Below, piece after piece: positions 1 to 7,521 of a stretch of 31,471 bases of DNA. The position numbers were made by a program, and so were the translations under genes. How positions within the stretch are numbered: position 1 is the first letter of the stretch; every line of letters begins with the position of its first letter. Under the pieces are notes generated by a model that was not told the DNA's origin, did not search any database, and worked only from the letters and a program-made list of their open reading frames with translations. Location: assembly GCA_905213265.1 (NCBI GenBank), contig CAJMHR010000026.1:1-31471 (forward strand), given 5' to 3'. Source of the DNA: an uncultured Collinsella sp. Its GTDB lineage: Bacteria > Actinomycetota > Coriobacteriia > Coriobacteriales > Coriobacteriaceae.

Positions 1-41
1 TAGACGCGAGCCCGGGGCCCGTGGGTTATACCCTAAGAGCA

Positions 42-64
42 AACCACCCTTTTTAAGGGTGGTT
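42..64. terminator. Perfect 10-bp hairpin upstream of acpS
   Basis: The arms aaccaccctt (42-51) and aagggtggtt (55-64) pair perfectly around a 3-nt TTT loop. The plus-strand 3' side has only a loose T-rich stretch (78-81), so it may be a terminator for an upstream gene or a leader structure. A weaker potential stem, gagcccg (8-14) with cgggct (73-78), encloses it and ends in TTTT, which would make a better terminator. Confidence 0.5.
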
Positions 65-115
65 CTGATTTACGGGCTTTTGTCTCACATAGTAGCTGTG
101 TTTTATAACCCTCGT

Positions 116-145
116 TTGTCGCATCTTCTGTGAACGGGCTACAAT
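116..145 (+). promoter_or_regulatory. Predicted sigma70-type promoter of the acpS operon
   Basis: TTGTCG (116-121) and TACAAT (140-145) are separated by 18 bp, which is close to the housekeeping consensus. The predicted transcript starts near 152 and leaves a short leader before the acpS ribosome-binding site GGAGGTGA (165-172). It is placed correctly to drive the whole acpS-to-tsaD run, where the genes touch or overlap. Confidence 0.6.
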
Positions 146-174
146 AACTTAGTCTGTGCGATATGGAGGTGAAC

Positions 175-714
175 ATGGCTGAAGCTGGTATCGGCGTTGA
201 TATCGTCGAGATTTCCCGCATGAAATCTATTCTTGAAAAGACGCCGTCGTTTGCTCGGCGTGTGTTTACCGAAGAAGAGCGTGCGTATTGCGATGCATCA
301 TCGCGTCCCGCTGCTCACTATGCGAGCCGCTTTGCTTCGCGCGAGGCGGTGCTTAAAGCTCTCGGCACGGGTTTTAGCCAAGGCGTGGGTCGCAAGGATG
401 TTTCGGTAACGCGTGATAAACTCGGCAAACCGAAGGCGCTGCTTTCGGGCCGTGCACTCGAGATCGCTCATGAGCTGGGTGTTGTTGAGGTTGCTCTTTC
501 CATTACGCTTACAGGAGACTTAGCCGTTGCGAATGCCATCGCGATTACCGAAGATGCTCGGCCTAAGCCAAAAGAGGAAAAGGTGAGCACCAAGAAACGC
601 GTTGCGCAGACATTTAAAGAGGCTCGCTCTGTTTTAGATGAGCTTGAGCAGCTGCAGAATTTAGCATTGACGGAGCACCTGGGCGATGCTTCGCAAGATA
701 CGCTAGGAGCATAG
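175..714 (+). CDS. acpS: Holo-[acyl-carrier-protein] synthase with C-terminal extension
   Basis: This enzyme transfers 4'-phosphopantetheine from CoA to the serine of apo-ACP, activating it for fatty acid synthesis in the cytoplasm. The family signature GIGVDIVEI (residues 5-13) supplies the metal-binding Asp9, and the SREAVLKALGTGF block supplies Glu57 and Lys61. I chose ATG 175 over ATG 163 because GGAGGTGA (165-172) lies just before it and the earlier ATG overlaps that site. The family is usually about 120-130 residues; this one has 179. The last 50 or so residues form a charged, probably helical tail (KKRVAQTFKEARSVLDELEQ) with no counterpart I know. It is first in an operon, with the stop directly abutting the nnr start, a pairing common in bacteria. 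Confidence 0.93.
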   Translation: MAEAGIGVDIVEISRMKSILEKTPSFARRVFTEEERAYCDASSRPAAHYASRFASREAVLKALGTGFSQGVGRKDVSVTRDKLGKPKALLSGRALEIAHELGVVEVALSITLTGDLAVANAIAITEDARPKPKEEKVSTKKRVAQTFKEARSVLDELEQLQNLALTEHLGDASQDTLGA

Positions 715-2331
715 ATGAAACCGGTTTTGAGTACCGAAGAAGTCGTTCGTCTCGAGGATATCATCGAACGCGAAGGGACTTCGAAGGCCGAGCTTATGGA
801 GCTAGCGGGTGAGTTTGCCGCCAACGAGGTCTTGAAGCTCAATCCCGATCGGGTTCTCGTTCTGGTCGGTTTTGGTAATAATGGCGGCGACGGTTGGGTT
901 GCCGCCGATATTCTGAGCCATAAGGGTGTGGACGTCGATATCGTTTCTCCGGTTGAGCCGGATGAGATTCCTGCTGCTCTGGCACGTCATGTTGCTCGTC
1001 GTACTGCCGGCCGCGATGTGCACGTTTGCGTCGGCCCCTCGCGTGATGAACTCGAGGTTTTGATCGATAAGGCCGATGTTGTTGTCGATGCCATTTTTGG
1101 TACCGGTTTTCACGGGAATCTGCGTGCGCCGTTCTCCATCTGGATTCCTACGGTCAATGAATGCGCCGACTGTGTCGTATCCATTGATGTCCCCTCGGGC
1201 CTGAATGCCGAGACGGGCGTTGTTGATGACGACTGCATTCGTGCCGAGCATACGGTGACGATGATTGCGCCCAAGATTGGTTTGTATAGCGCCGATGGCC
1301 CTGAGTATGCTGGCGATTTGATCTGCGGCAATCTTTACGACCGTCTTGACGAGGTCATCGATGATGTCGACCACGCCGCCGAGATTGTCGAGCCCGGTGA
1401 CTTAGTTGATTACTTTGCTCCACTTCCTACGAATATCGATAAGTATTCCCGTGGCTCTGTGCTTATTGTCGCCGGATCTGCGCAATATCCTGGTGCTGCC
1501 ATTATGGCGGCCAAGTCTGCAGCTCGCGCGGGTGCTGGTTACGTGGCAGTCGCGGCTCCTGACGCCTGCGCTAATCTTATTCGCATGGCACTTCCTTCGA
1601 TTCCCGTCTTTGCTATTCCGTCTGATTCCCGCGGCTCCTTTGGCGCCGCTGCGCGCATGACGGTGTGCGAGATTGCAAAGAAGTACAGCTGCGTACTGTG
1701 CGGTCCCGGTATGACGACGTCTGCCGGCGCTATGCAGGTGGTTTCGGGCTTGCTCGAGCTTGATGTACCGCTTATTTTGGATGCCGATGCACTCAACTGC
1801 CTTGCTAAGATTGCCATTGACGGAATTGATAGTAACCCCGAGATGTATCGTCGCGAGCAGCCGTTGGTTATGACGCCGCACTATCGTGAGCTTTCGCGTC
1901 TGGTTGCCGGTGACGAGGTGAACGACCTTGGTACCGCGATTGCAGCCGCGCAGAAGGTTGTCTGGGCTGCAGGCTCCGACAATCTGGTGGTCATTGCCAA
2001 GGGGCCGACGACGGCTATCTGTGGCGTTGAGCGCGTTCTGTTGCCGCTCTCGGGTCCGGCTTCTCTGGCAACTGCCGGTTCGGGTGATGTTCTCGCGGGT
2101 ATTTTGGCCGGCACGCTTGCCACCATGCGCGACGAGATGGATCGTTGGGAGTTGCTGTATTCGTACGCCGTCGCACTTCACAGCTACGCCGGTTTTGCCG
2201 CGGCGACGGAGTATGGTGAGAAGAGCGTTATCGCGACCGATCTTATCGACCTGATCGGTCCTGCCATGGATCTGGCGGCAAAGGATGCGCTCGAAGATCT
2301 GGGAATCATGGACGAAGGGTCGGATGACTAA
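715..2331 (+). CDS. nnr: Bifunctional NAD(P)H-hydrate epimerase / ADP-dependent NAD(P)H-hydrate dehydratase
   Basis: This enzyme repairs damaged nicotinamide cofactors. The N-terminal YjeF_N domain (about residues 1-220) epimerises R- and S-NAD(P)HX, and the C-terminal ribokinase-like YjeF_C domain (about 240-530) dehydrates S-NAD(P)HX using ADP or ATP. The nucleotide/metal motif GNNGGDGW is at residues 54-61. The C domain shows GSVLIVAGSAQYPGAA, LDADALN, TPHYREL and the catalytic-loop motif AGSGDVLAG near residue 455. At 538 residues it is full length for the fused family. The ATG follows the acpS TAG directly, with AGGAG at 705-709, so the two are co-transcribed and probably translationally coupled. 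Confidence 0.95.
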   Translation: MKPVLSTEEVVRLEDIIEREGTSKAELMELAGEFAANEVLKLNPDRVLVLVGFGNNGGDGWVAADILSHKGVDVDIVSPVEPDEIPAALARHVARRTAGRDVHVCVGPSRDELEVLIDKADVVVDAIFGTGFHGNLRAPFSIWIPTVNECADCVVSIDVPSGLNAETGVVDDDCIRAEHTVTMIAPKIGLYSADGPEYAGDLICGNLYDRLDEVIDDVDHAAEIVEPGDLVDYFAPLPTNIDKYSRGSVLIVAGSAQYPGAAIMAAKSAARAGAGYVAVAAPDACANLIRMALPSIPVFAIPSDSRGSFGAAARMTVCEIAKKYSCVLCGPGMTTSAGAMQVVSGLLELDVPLILDADALNCLAKIAIDGIDSNPEMYRREQPLVMTPHYRELSRLVAGDEVNDLGTAIAAAQKVVWAAGSDNLVVIAKGPTTAICGVERVLLPLSGPASLATAGSGDVLAGILAGTLATMRDEMDRWELLYSYAVALHSYAGFAAATEYGEKSVIATDLIDLIGPAMDLAAKDALEDLGIMDEGSDD

Positions 2332-2333
2332 TC

Positions 2334-3479
2334 ATGAATAAAGCCGATTTGACGCGCTGGTCCTGGGTCGAGATCGACCGCGGGGCGCTCCGTCGCAACA
2401 CGAGGGCCTATAAGAACTTGTTGAATCCACGTCGGCGCCTGTGCTGCGTGGTCAAGGCCGATGCTTATGGTCATGGAGCTGTTGAGTGCGCCAAGATCAT
2501 GTATTCGGCCGGTGCCGACATGTTTGCCGTGGCGACGGTTAACGAGGGCGTTGAGCTCCGACAGGGCGGGATTACGAAACCCATCCTCATCCTTAGCGAG
2601 CCGCCTATCGAGGCCATTCCGACGTTGCTCGAGTTTGATATCATGCCCTCGGTCTATACGTCTGACTTTGCTCTTGCGTATGGCGAATGTGCCGTCGCGG
2701 CGGGCAAAGTGGGCAAGTATCATCTCGCCATCGAGACGGGCATGAATCGTATCGGCGTTCACTACACGCAGGTGCTCGACTTTGTCCGCGGTATAAATTT
2801 CCATCGCGGTATTCAGTGCGACGGCGTATTTACGCACTTCGCCACGGCCGATGAACCTTCGGGCTGGGACTACAAGCTGCAGTGTCAGCGCTTTACCGAG
2901 GCCGTTCAGGCCATTAAGGATGCGGGTTTTGAGTGCGGTATCGTGCACTGCGCCAACACGCCGTCCTCGATGCTCGACCCCTCGATGCATTTTGATATGA
3001 TCCGCGCCGGCGTTGGCTTGTATGGCATGCAGCCGTGCGAGTTGAGCGGCCGCGTGATGCAGCTTGATCCCGTTATGAGCGTCCATGCGCGCGTGACGCG
3101 CGTGGCACATCCTGCGATGGGTGAGGGCGTGGGCTACGGTTTTACCTACCGCGTACCGCGTACGCGCGTTCAGATCTGCACGCTGCCGATCGGTTATGCC
3201 GACGGCCTATCGCGTACACTTTCCAATCGTATGGATGTGCTGTATCGCGGCGAGCGCGTGCATCAGGTTGGCAATATCTGCATGGATCAGTTTATGGTCG
3301 CCATTCAGTCCAACCCGGCACACGAGATTCCCGAGGCCGAATATGGTGACGAGATGATTATTGTCGGCCGCGATGGCGATGCCGAGATCACTATGGACGA
3401 GATGGCCCGACTGCGCGGCACGATTAACTACGAGGTCGCCTGCGGCTTTGGCATGCGCCTCGACAAGGTCTACGTGTAG
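2334..3479 (+). CDS. alr: Alanine racemase
   Basis: This PLP enzyme interconverts L- and D-alanine, supplying D-Ala for peptidoglycan. The PLP-lysine motif VVKADAYGHG places the Schiff-base lysine at Lys41. The region VGYGFTY contains the second catalytic base tyrosine, and GNICMDQFMV is the conserved C-terminal-domain motif. At 381 residues it has the normal fold-III length, with a TIM barrel followed by a beta domain. It starts 2 nt after the nnr stop. The nnr-alr order is known from other bacteria and fits a cell-envelope and housekeeping operon. No unusual residue was noticed. Confidence 0.96.
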   Translation: MNKADLTRWSWVEIDRGALRRNTRAYKNLLNPRRRLCCVVKADAYGHGAVECAKIMYSAGADMFAVATVNEGVELRQGGITKPILILSEPPIEAIPTLLEFDIMPSVYTSDFALAYGECAVAAGKVGKYHLAIETGMNRIGVHYTQVLDFVRGINFHRGIQCDGVFTHFATADEPSGWDYKLQCQRFTEAVQAIKDAGFECGIVHCANTPSSMLDPSMHFDMIRAGVGLYGMQPCELSGRVMQLDPVMSVHARVTRVAHPAMGEGVGYGFTYRVPRTRVQICTLPIGYADGLSRTLSNRMDVLYRGERVHQVGNICMDQFMVAIQSNPAHEIPEAEYGDEMIIVGRDGDAEITMDEMARLRGTINYEVACGFGMRLDKVYV

Positions 3480-3487
3480 GAGCCGCT

Positions 3488-4108
3488 ATGGGCGTCATGC
3501 ACATCCCCGGCCATACCCATCAGGCACCACGTGAGGTCGCACTCGAGGAAATCGAGGCCGTTCTGGGCGATTGTCACCTCTGCCAGCTCTACCAGTCGCG
3601 TCACAACATCGTGTTTGGCGTGGGAAACCCCCGCGCTCGCGTGATGTTTATCGGTGAGGCGCCGGGCCGCAATGAGGATTTGCAGGGCGAGCCCTTTGTG
3701 GGGGCGGCAGGCGAGGACCTCAACGGCATTTTGTCGCTGGCGGGGCTCAAACGCGAAGACGTCTACATTGCCAACGTGCTTAAGTGCCGCCCGCCGGGAA
3801 ACCGCAATCCGCGTCCCGAGGAAGTGCTGGCTTGCTCGCCGTTTTTGCGTGAGCAGATTCGTAGCATCTGGCCCGATATTATCGTGACGCTCGGCAACCC
3901 CGCGACGCACTTTGTGCTTAAGACCGAGATTGGCATTACTAAGCTGCGTGGCAGGTTCCACCAGATGGGGCATTTTGTAGTAATGCCCACGTTCCATCCG
4001 GCAGCAGCGCTACGCAATCCGGCGTGGCAGGAACTGCTGGAGGAAGACTTTAAGATGCTGGGCGACTATCTGGAGCGACATCCCGCACCAGAGGACGCCT
4101 CGGAATAA
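3488..4108 (+). CDS. Family-4 uracil-DNA glycosylase (Fe-S, UdgA type)
   Basis: This enzyme removes uracil from DNA to begin base excision repair. Four cysteines (C29, C32, C100, C116) sit where family-4 enzymes bind a [4Fe-4S] cluster: CHLC near the N terminus, LKCRPPGNRNP, and VLACSPF. The active-site motif is GEAPGRNED (residues 56-64), and the late motif HPAAALRNP contains the catalytic-loop histidine. At 206 residues it is the usual length. GGAG lies just downstream of the alr stop and 8 nt separate the genes, so it belongs to the same operon. I leave the symbol blank because naming of this family is inconsistent. Confidence 0.93.
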   Translation: MGVMHIPGHTHQAPREVALEEIEAVLGDCHLCQLYQSRHNIVFGVGNPRARVMFIGEAPGRNEDLQGEPFVGAAGEDLNGILSLAGLKREDVYIANVLKCRPPGNRNPRPEEVLACSPFLREQIRSIWPDIIVTLGNPATHFVLKTEIGITKLRGRFHQMGHFVVMPTFHPAAALRNPAWQELLEEDFKMLGDYLERHPAPEDASE

Positions 4109-4120
4109 TAAGGAGCATAT

Positions 4121-4627
4121 ATGTCCCTGGAGCGCCTGGGGGTAGGTACTTACAAAACGACTTGCGCTGCCGATACGGAGTACTTTGGCGAGCTAATTGC
4201 ACCGTGCCTTGAGGACGGCGATGTGCTCATCCTGACCGGTGGCCTGGGAGTGGGCAAAACTCACTTTACCAAGGGCGTCTCGCGCGGGCTGGGCGATGGG
4301 CATATGGTTACGAGCCCTACGTTTGCGCTCATGGCCGTTCACGATCAAGGCCGTATTCCGCTGTTTCACTTTGATCTATACCGCCTGGAGCATGCCTACG
4401 AGCTCGAGGATACGGGCATTTTCGATGTGCTGGGCTATGAGGGTGCTTGCCTGCTGGAATGGGGCGAACAATTCCAAGACGAGCTGACGGATGAGTATCT
4501 TTCGGTGACGCTCAAGCGTGATGAGGGCGACAGCGATGTGCGAACGATAACGCTCGAGGCGCACGGTGACCGCGCAATGGAGCTTTCCCATTTGATTGAT
4601 AAGGCTGTACAAGATGAGCTTGCATAA
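4121..4627 (+). CDS. tsaE: tRNA t6A biosynthesis ATPase TsaE
   Basis: TsaE is the P-loop ATPase that activates the TsaB-TsaD complex, which installs threonylcarbamoyl on A37 of ANN-decoding tRNAs. The Walker A motif is GGLGVGKT (residues 40-47). SPTFALM, HFDLYRL and LLEWGEQF are the other conserved family blocks. It has 168 residues, close to the usual 150-160. A clear AAGGAG precedes the ATG. Its last codons overlap the start of the next gene by 14 nt, placing ATPase and partner in one translational unit. TsaC, which makes the threonylcarbamoyl-adenylate, is not in this window. Confidence 0.95.
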   Translation: MSLERLGVGTYKTTCAADTEYFGELIAPCLEDGDVLILTGGLGVGKTHFTKGVSRGLGDGHMVTSPTFALMAVHDQGRIPLFHFDLYRLEHAYELEDTGIFDVLGYEGACLLEWGEQFQDELTDEYLSVTLKRDEGDSDVRTITLEAHGDRAMELSHLIDKAVQDELA

Positions 4628-6998
4628 CGACAACGCGCTGGTGGTGGCGCTCGATACTTCGACCGACATGCTTGCCTGCGCGGCAAGCTGGATTGATGGG
4701 CAGACGGGCGAGACGAAGCTCGTGAGTGGCGACCACATGTGTCGCCGTCACGCCAACGTTGAGCTCGTGAATACCGTTGATGGCGTGCTGGCTCAAGCCG
4801 GTCTGGATCGCAGCGATGTTGGTTACTACGTGGTCGGCCGCGGCCCGGGGTCGTTTACGGGTGTGCGCATCGGCATCTCCACTGCCAAGGGCCTCGCGCG
4901 CGGTGCCAATGTTCCGCTGCTGGGCGTGTCGACGCTCGACGCTTGCGCTTGGACGGCGTGGAAGGCTGGCGTGCGCGGCAAGCTTGGTATCTTGGCCGAT
5001 GCTATGCGCGGTGAGGTATATCCGGCGCTGTATATGCTGGTCGATGAGGGTCCCGAGCGTCAATTTGAGCGCGAACACGTGGTCAAGGCCGCCGTGGCGC
5101 TCGATGAGTGGCGCCAAGCAGCGGACTGGGACCAGGTTCAGCTGACCGGTGACGGTCTCGTGCGCTATGGCAAGCTGCTGGGTGAGGACGAGACCGCCCG
5201 CTGCGTGGAGCGCGACCTGTGGTGGCCTTCGGGCGAGGGCTTGCTGCTCGCGCATGCTGCGGGTGACGGCGATCCGGCTCGCGTCCTGCCGATTTACACG
5301 CGCCTTTCTGATGCCGAGGAAAACGAGCGCAAACGTCTTGGTCTTGCCGAGAGTGCGCAGAGCGAAATTACGGGCGTTGCCGATGAGCTCGCCGGTCGTC
5401 ATCTGCAGTTCCGTCCCATGGGCGCGGCGGATGCCGAGGGCGCGAGCGCGCTAGAGGCTGCCTGCTTTGAAGGTGCCGGACACAAGGCGTGGACGCCGGG
5501 CATGTTCCTGTCCGAACTGGGCGAGGACGTCGCTGCGCCGCGTAGTTGGTGGGTGGCACACGACGACGGCAAGCTGCTGGGCCTTGCCGGCGGTATGGTC
5601 GTGGACGGTGATGTGCAGATTCTGGATGTCGCCGTCGACCCGGCACATCGCCGCGAGGGCATTGCCCGCAAGCTGCTGTCGCATGTGAGCTATGATGCCC
5701 AGATGCTCGGCTGCACCACGGCTTCGCTCGAGGTCGAGGACGGCAACGAGGGAGCGATCGCGCTTTATAACGCTCTGGGCTTTACCGAGGCTGGCCGTCG
5801 CCGCGGTTACTACGGTGTTGGCAAAGATGCCATCGTCATGACGGCGCCGCTGCCCTTGGTGCTCCCGGTCGACAACGCTTCGCCCGAGCCGACGGCGGCT
5901 GAGCAGCGTGTATGGCCGCTGCCTGCGCCCGAGCGAACCGTTGAGGAGCGCGCTGAAATTGAGCGCCGTCGCCTAGTGCTCGCTATCGAGAGTTCCTGCG
6001 ACGAGACGGCCGTGGCGATTATCGATGCGGATGGCAATATGCTGGCCAACCAGGTGTCGACACAGATTGATTTTCACGCCCGCTTTGGCGGCGTGGTGCC
6101 CGAGATCGCCTCGCGCAAGCACGTTGAGGTGATTGTGAGTGTCGTAGATGCGGCGCTCGAGGATGCCGCGGCATCGCTTGGCCTTGAGGGTGGGGCGATT
6201 GCGCCAAGTGAGCTTGCCGCCGTGGGCGTGACGCAAGGTCCGGGCCTGGTGGGTGCCCTGGTGGTGGGTGTCGCCTTTGCCAAGGGCTTTGCGTATGCTG
6301 CCGGCAAGCCGCTCGTGTGCGTCAATCATCTGGAGGGCCACTTGTTCGCCAACCTGTTGGCGCAGCCCGACCTCAAGCCTCCGTTTATCTTCACGCTTGT
6401 CTCGGGCGGGCACACCATGCTCGTGCACGTAAAGGCATGGGGCGACTACGAGGTGCTCGGAGAGACGCTCGACGATGCCGTGGGTGAGGCCTTCGACAAG
6501 GTAGCCAAGGCGTTGGGTTTGGGCTATCCCGGTGGCCCCATCATCTCCAAGCTGGCCGAGACAGGCAATCCCCGCGCGATCGATTTTCCCCGCGCGCTTA
6601 ACAGCAGGGGAGACTATCGTTTCTCGCTTTCGGGCCTCAAGACGGCGGTGACGCTCTACATCGAGCAAGAGACCAAGGCCGGGCGCACGATTCACCTGCC
6701 CGATCTGGCGGCTTCGTTTGAGGCAGCTGTCTTTGACGTGCAGTACAAGAAGGCCAAAAACGCATTGCACGCTACCGGATGCAAGGAATACTGCATCGGT
6801 GGCGGCGTCTCGGCCAACCCGCATCTGCGCGAGATGATGATCAAGAAGCTTGGGCGTCAGGGGATTCGCGTAACGGTGCCGCCCTTGTCTGCCTGTACCG
6901 ATAACGCAGCCATGATCGCGGAGGTCGCCCGCCGTAAATTCGACCGAGGTGAAATCTCGCCGTTCGACGTCGACGCCGATCCGAACATGACGCTGTAG
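4614..6998 (+). CDS. TsaB-RimI-TsaD fusion protein (t6A synthesis plus N-acetyltransferase)
   Basis: One uninterrupted reading frame of 794 residues joins three normally separate proteins. Residues ~5-235 are TsaB (VALDTSTDMLACA, GRGPGSFTGVRIG). Residues ~264-412 are a GNAT acetyltransferase of RimI type (LQFRPMGAADAEG, VDPAHRREGIARKLL as the acetyl-CoA loop, ALYNALGFTEAGRRRGYY). Residues ~450-794 are TsaD (VLAIESSCDETAVAI, metal-binding histidines in VNHLEGHLFA near 570, SGGHTML, GGVSANPHLRE). TsaB and TsaD act together with TsaE; RimI acetylates the N terminus of ribosomal protein S18. A Pro/Glu-rich linker joins RimI to TsaD. ATG 4614 starts inside tsaE; an in-frame TTG at 4596 is less likely. 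All expected motifs are present, so each module looks functional. Confidence 0.95.
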   Translation: MSLHNDNALVVALDTSTDMLACAASWIDGQTGETKLVSGDHMCRRHANVELVNTVDGVLAQAGLDRSDVGYYVVGRGPGSFTGVRIGISTAKGLARGANVPLLGVSTLDACAWTAWKAGVRGKLGILADAMRGEVYPALYMLVDEGPERQFEREHVVKAAVALDEWRQAADWDQVQLTGDGLVRYGKLLGEDETARCVERDLWWPSGEGLLLAHAAGDGDPARVLPIYTRLSDAEENERKRLGLAESAQSEITGVADELAGRHLQFRPMGAADAEGASALEAACFEGAGHKAWTPGMFLSELGEDVAAPRSWWVAHDDGKLLGLAGGMVVDGDVQILDVAVDPAHRREGIARKLLSHVSYDAQMLGCTTASLEVEDGNEGAIALYNALGFTEAGRRRGYYGVGKDAIVMTAPLPLVLPVDNASPEPTAAEQRVWPLPAPERTVEERAEIERRRLVLAIESSCDETAVAIIDADGNMLANQVSTQIDFHARFGGVVPEIASRKHVEVIVSVVDAALEDAAASLGLEGGAIAPSELAAVGVTQGPGLVGALVVGVAFAKGFAYAAGKPLVCVNHLEGHLFANLLAQPDLKPPFIFTLVSGGHTMLVHVKAWGDYEVLGETLDDAVGEAFDKVAKALGLGYPGGPIISKLAETGNPRAIDFPRALNSRGDYRFSLSGLKTAVTLYIEQETKAGRTIHLPDLAASFEAAVFDVQYKKAKNALHATGCKEYCIGGGVSANPHLREMMIKKLGRQGIRVTVPPLSACTDNAAMIAEVARRKFDRGEISPFDVDADPNMTL

Positions 6999-7037
6999 CT
7001 GGTACGGCGCGGTCCCCGGACGGAGGGGCCGGATATA

Positions 7038-7115
7038 AGGTTTCCTGCTCTACAGTCCCGCGCAAGACGAAGGCCACATTAAGTGGCCTTCTTTGCGTGC
7101 GGAACTCGCGATAAA
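7038..7115. repeat. Structured intergenic repeat element, copy 1
   Basis: A 78-bp block shares 70 of 78 positions with 11812-11889. Its centre is a 9-bp hairpin, gaaggccac (7069-7077) with gtggccttc (7083-7091), around an attaa loop. An outer short stem (near 7061-7065 with 7093-7097) extends it. It lies 39 nt after the tsaD stop, so it may also end the operon transcript; the 3' side is only weakly T-rich. The flanks are GC-rich and only loosely inverted, unlike the perfect arms of copy 2. Confidence 0.75.
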
Positions 7116-7251
7116 GTTCATATGCGCCGCCCGGCTCCCGCGGCTCTCAGGGGCATCTCTCATGCAAAAACTGTCGTGGGGTAAAGTCCAAGGTCAGTGG
7201 CGTTTTATACCGAGAAATCCAAAAAAGTTGAAAATTCATTACATATTTGCG

Positions 7252-7280
7252 TTGACTTTAGGTAACTAAAGTTTCATACT
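7252..7280 (+). promoter_or_regulatory. Strong predicted promoter of the cstA leader
   Basis: TTGACT (7252-7257) and CATACT (7275-7280) are spaced by exactly 17 bp in an AT-rich stretch. The start would lie near 7287, giving a leader of about 235 nt before cstA. This is the best promoter match in the window. Confidence 0.7.
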
Positions 7281-7299
7281 CCTTTTCAACCACTGGGGG

Positions 7300-7326
7300 A
7301 TGTGAACACGCACGGATCGTTCACAT
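7300..7326. promoter_or_regulatory. Inverted repeat ATGTGAAC/GTTCACAT in the cstA leader
   Basis: Two perfect 8-bp arms (7300-7307 and 7319-7326) are separated by 11 bp and start about 13 bp after the predicted transcription start. This could be an operator for a dimeric repressor or the first leader hairpin. I do not recognise the binding protein. Confidence 0.45.
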
Positions 7327-7351
7327 CATGATTGAAGAGGATTTCTTAGAC

Positions 7352-7396
7352 ATGTTCACGCATCAGCTAAACATTATCAGCGTAGTAATTATCTGA
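7352..7396 (+). CDS. Putative leader peptide, Ile/Val-rich, upstream of cstA
   Basis: A 14-codon ORF encodes MFTHQLNIISVVII and stops at TGA (7394-7396). GAAGAGG (7334-7340) is an acceptable ribosome-binding site at 11 nt. An in-frame ATG at 7328 would lengthen it to 22 residues but has no Shine-Dalgarno sequence. Six of the last seven residues are Ile or Val, like the control codons of E. coli ilv leader peptides. It lies between a strong promoter and a leader terminator, which is the classic layout of ribosome-mediated attenuation. It is too short to prove as a gene from one sequence. Confidence 0.5.
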   Translation: MFTHQLNIISVVII

Positions 7397-7399
7397 TGC

Positions 7400-7436
7400 G
7401 GGTTAGCACATACAGCTAGCCCGTACGATAACGGGC
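7400..7436 (+). promoter_or_regulatory. Mutually exclusive leader hairpins before the cstA terminator
   Basis: Hairpin A pairs gggttagc (7400-7407) with gctagccc (7415-7422, one G-U). Hairpin B pairs gcccgt (7419-7424) with acgggc (7431-7436). They share bases 7419-7422, so only one can form. Bases 7434-7440 can also pair, with G-U pairs, to 7453-7459 in the terminator stem, offering an antiterminator. The pairing was judged by eye; energies were not calculated. Confidence 0.45.
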
Positions 7437-7449
7437 GGCTGATGAAGAT

Positions 7450-7486
7450 GAGGGCCGTCGAGCGCAACCGACGGCCCTCATTTTTT
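7450..7486 (+). terminator. Leader terminator upstream of cstA
   Basis: A perfect 11-bp stem, gagggccgtcg (7450-7460) with cgacggccctc (7469-7479), has an 8-nt loop and is followed by six Ts (7481-7486). It sits only 36 bp before the cstA start and downstream of the cstA promoter, so it should act as an attenuator and not as the end of an upstream gene. Confidence 0.8.
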
Positions 7487-7521
7487 ATGTCTAGGAAGTT
7501 CTTTTTAGAGGAGGAAATGTA

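Noticed and set aside
468..842. Minus-strand and other-frame ORFs over the acpS-tsaD operon
   Set aside because: They are shadows of well-supported genes and have no recognisable domains.
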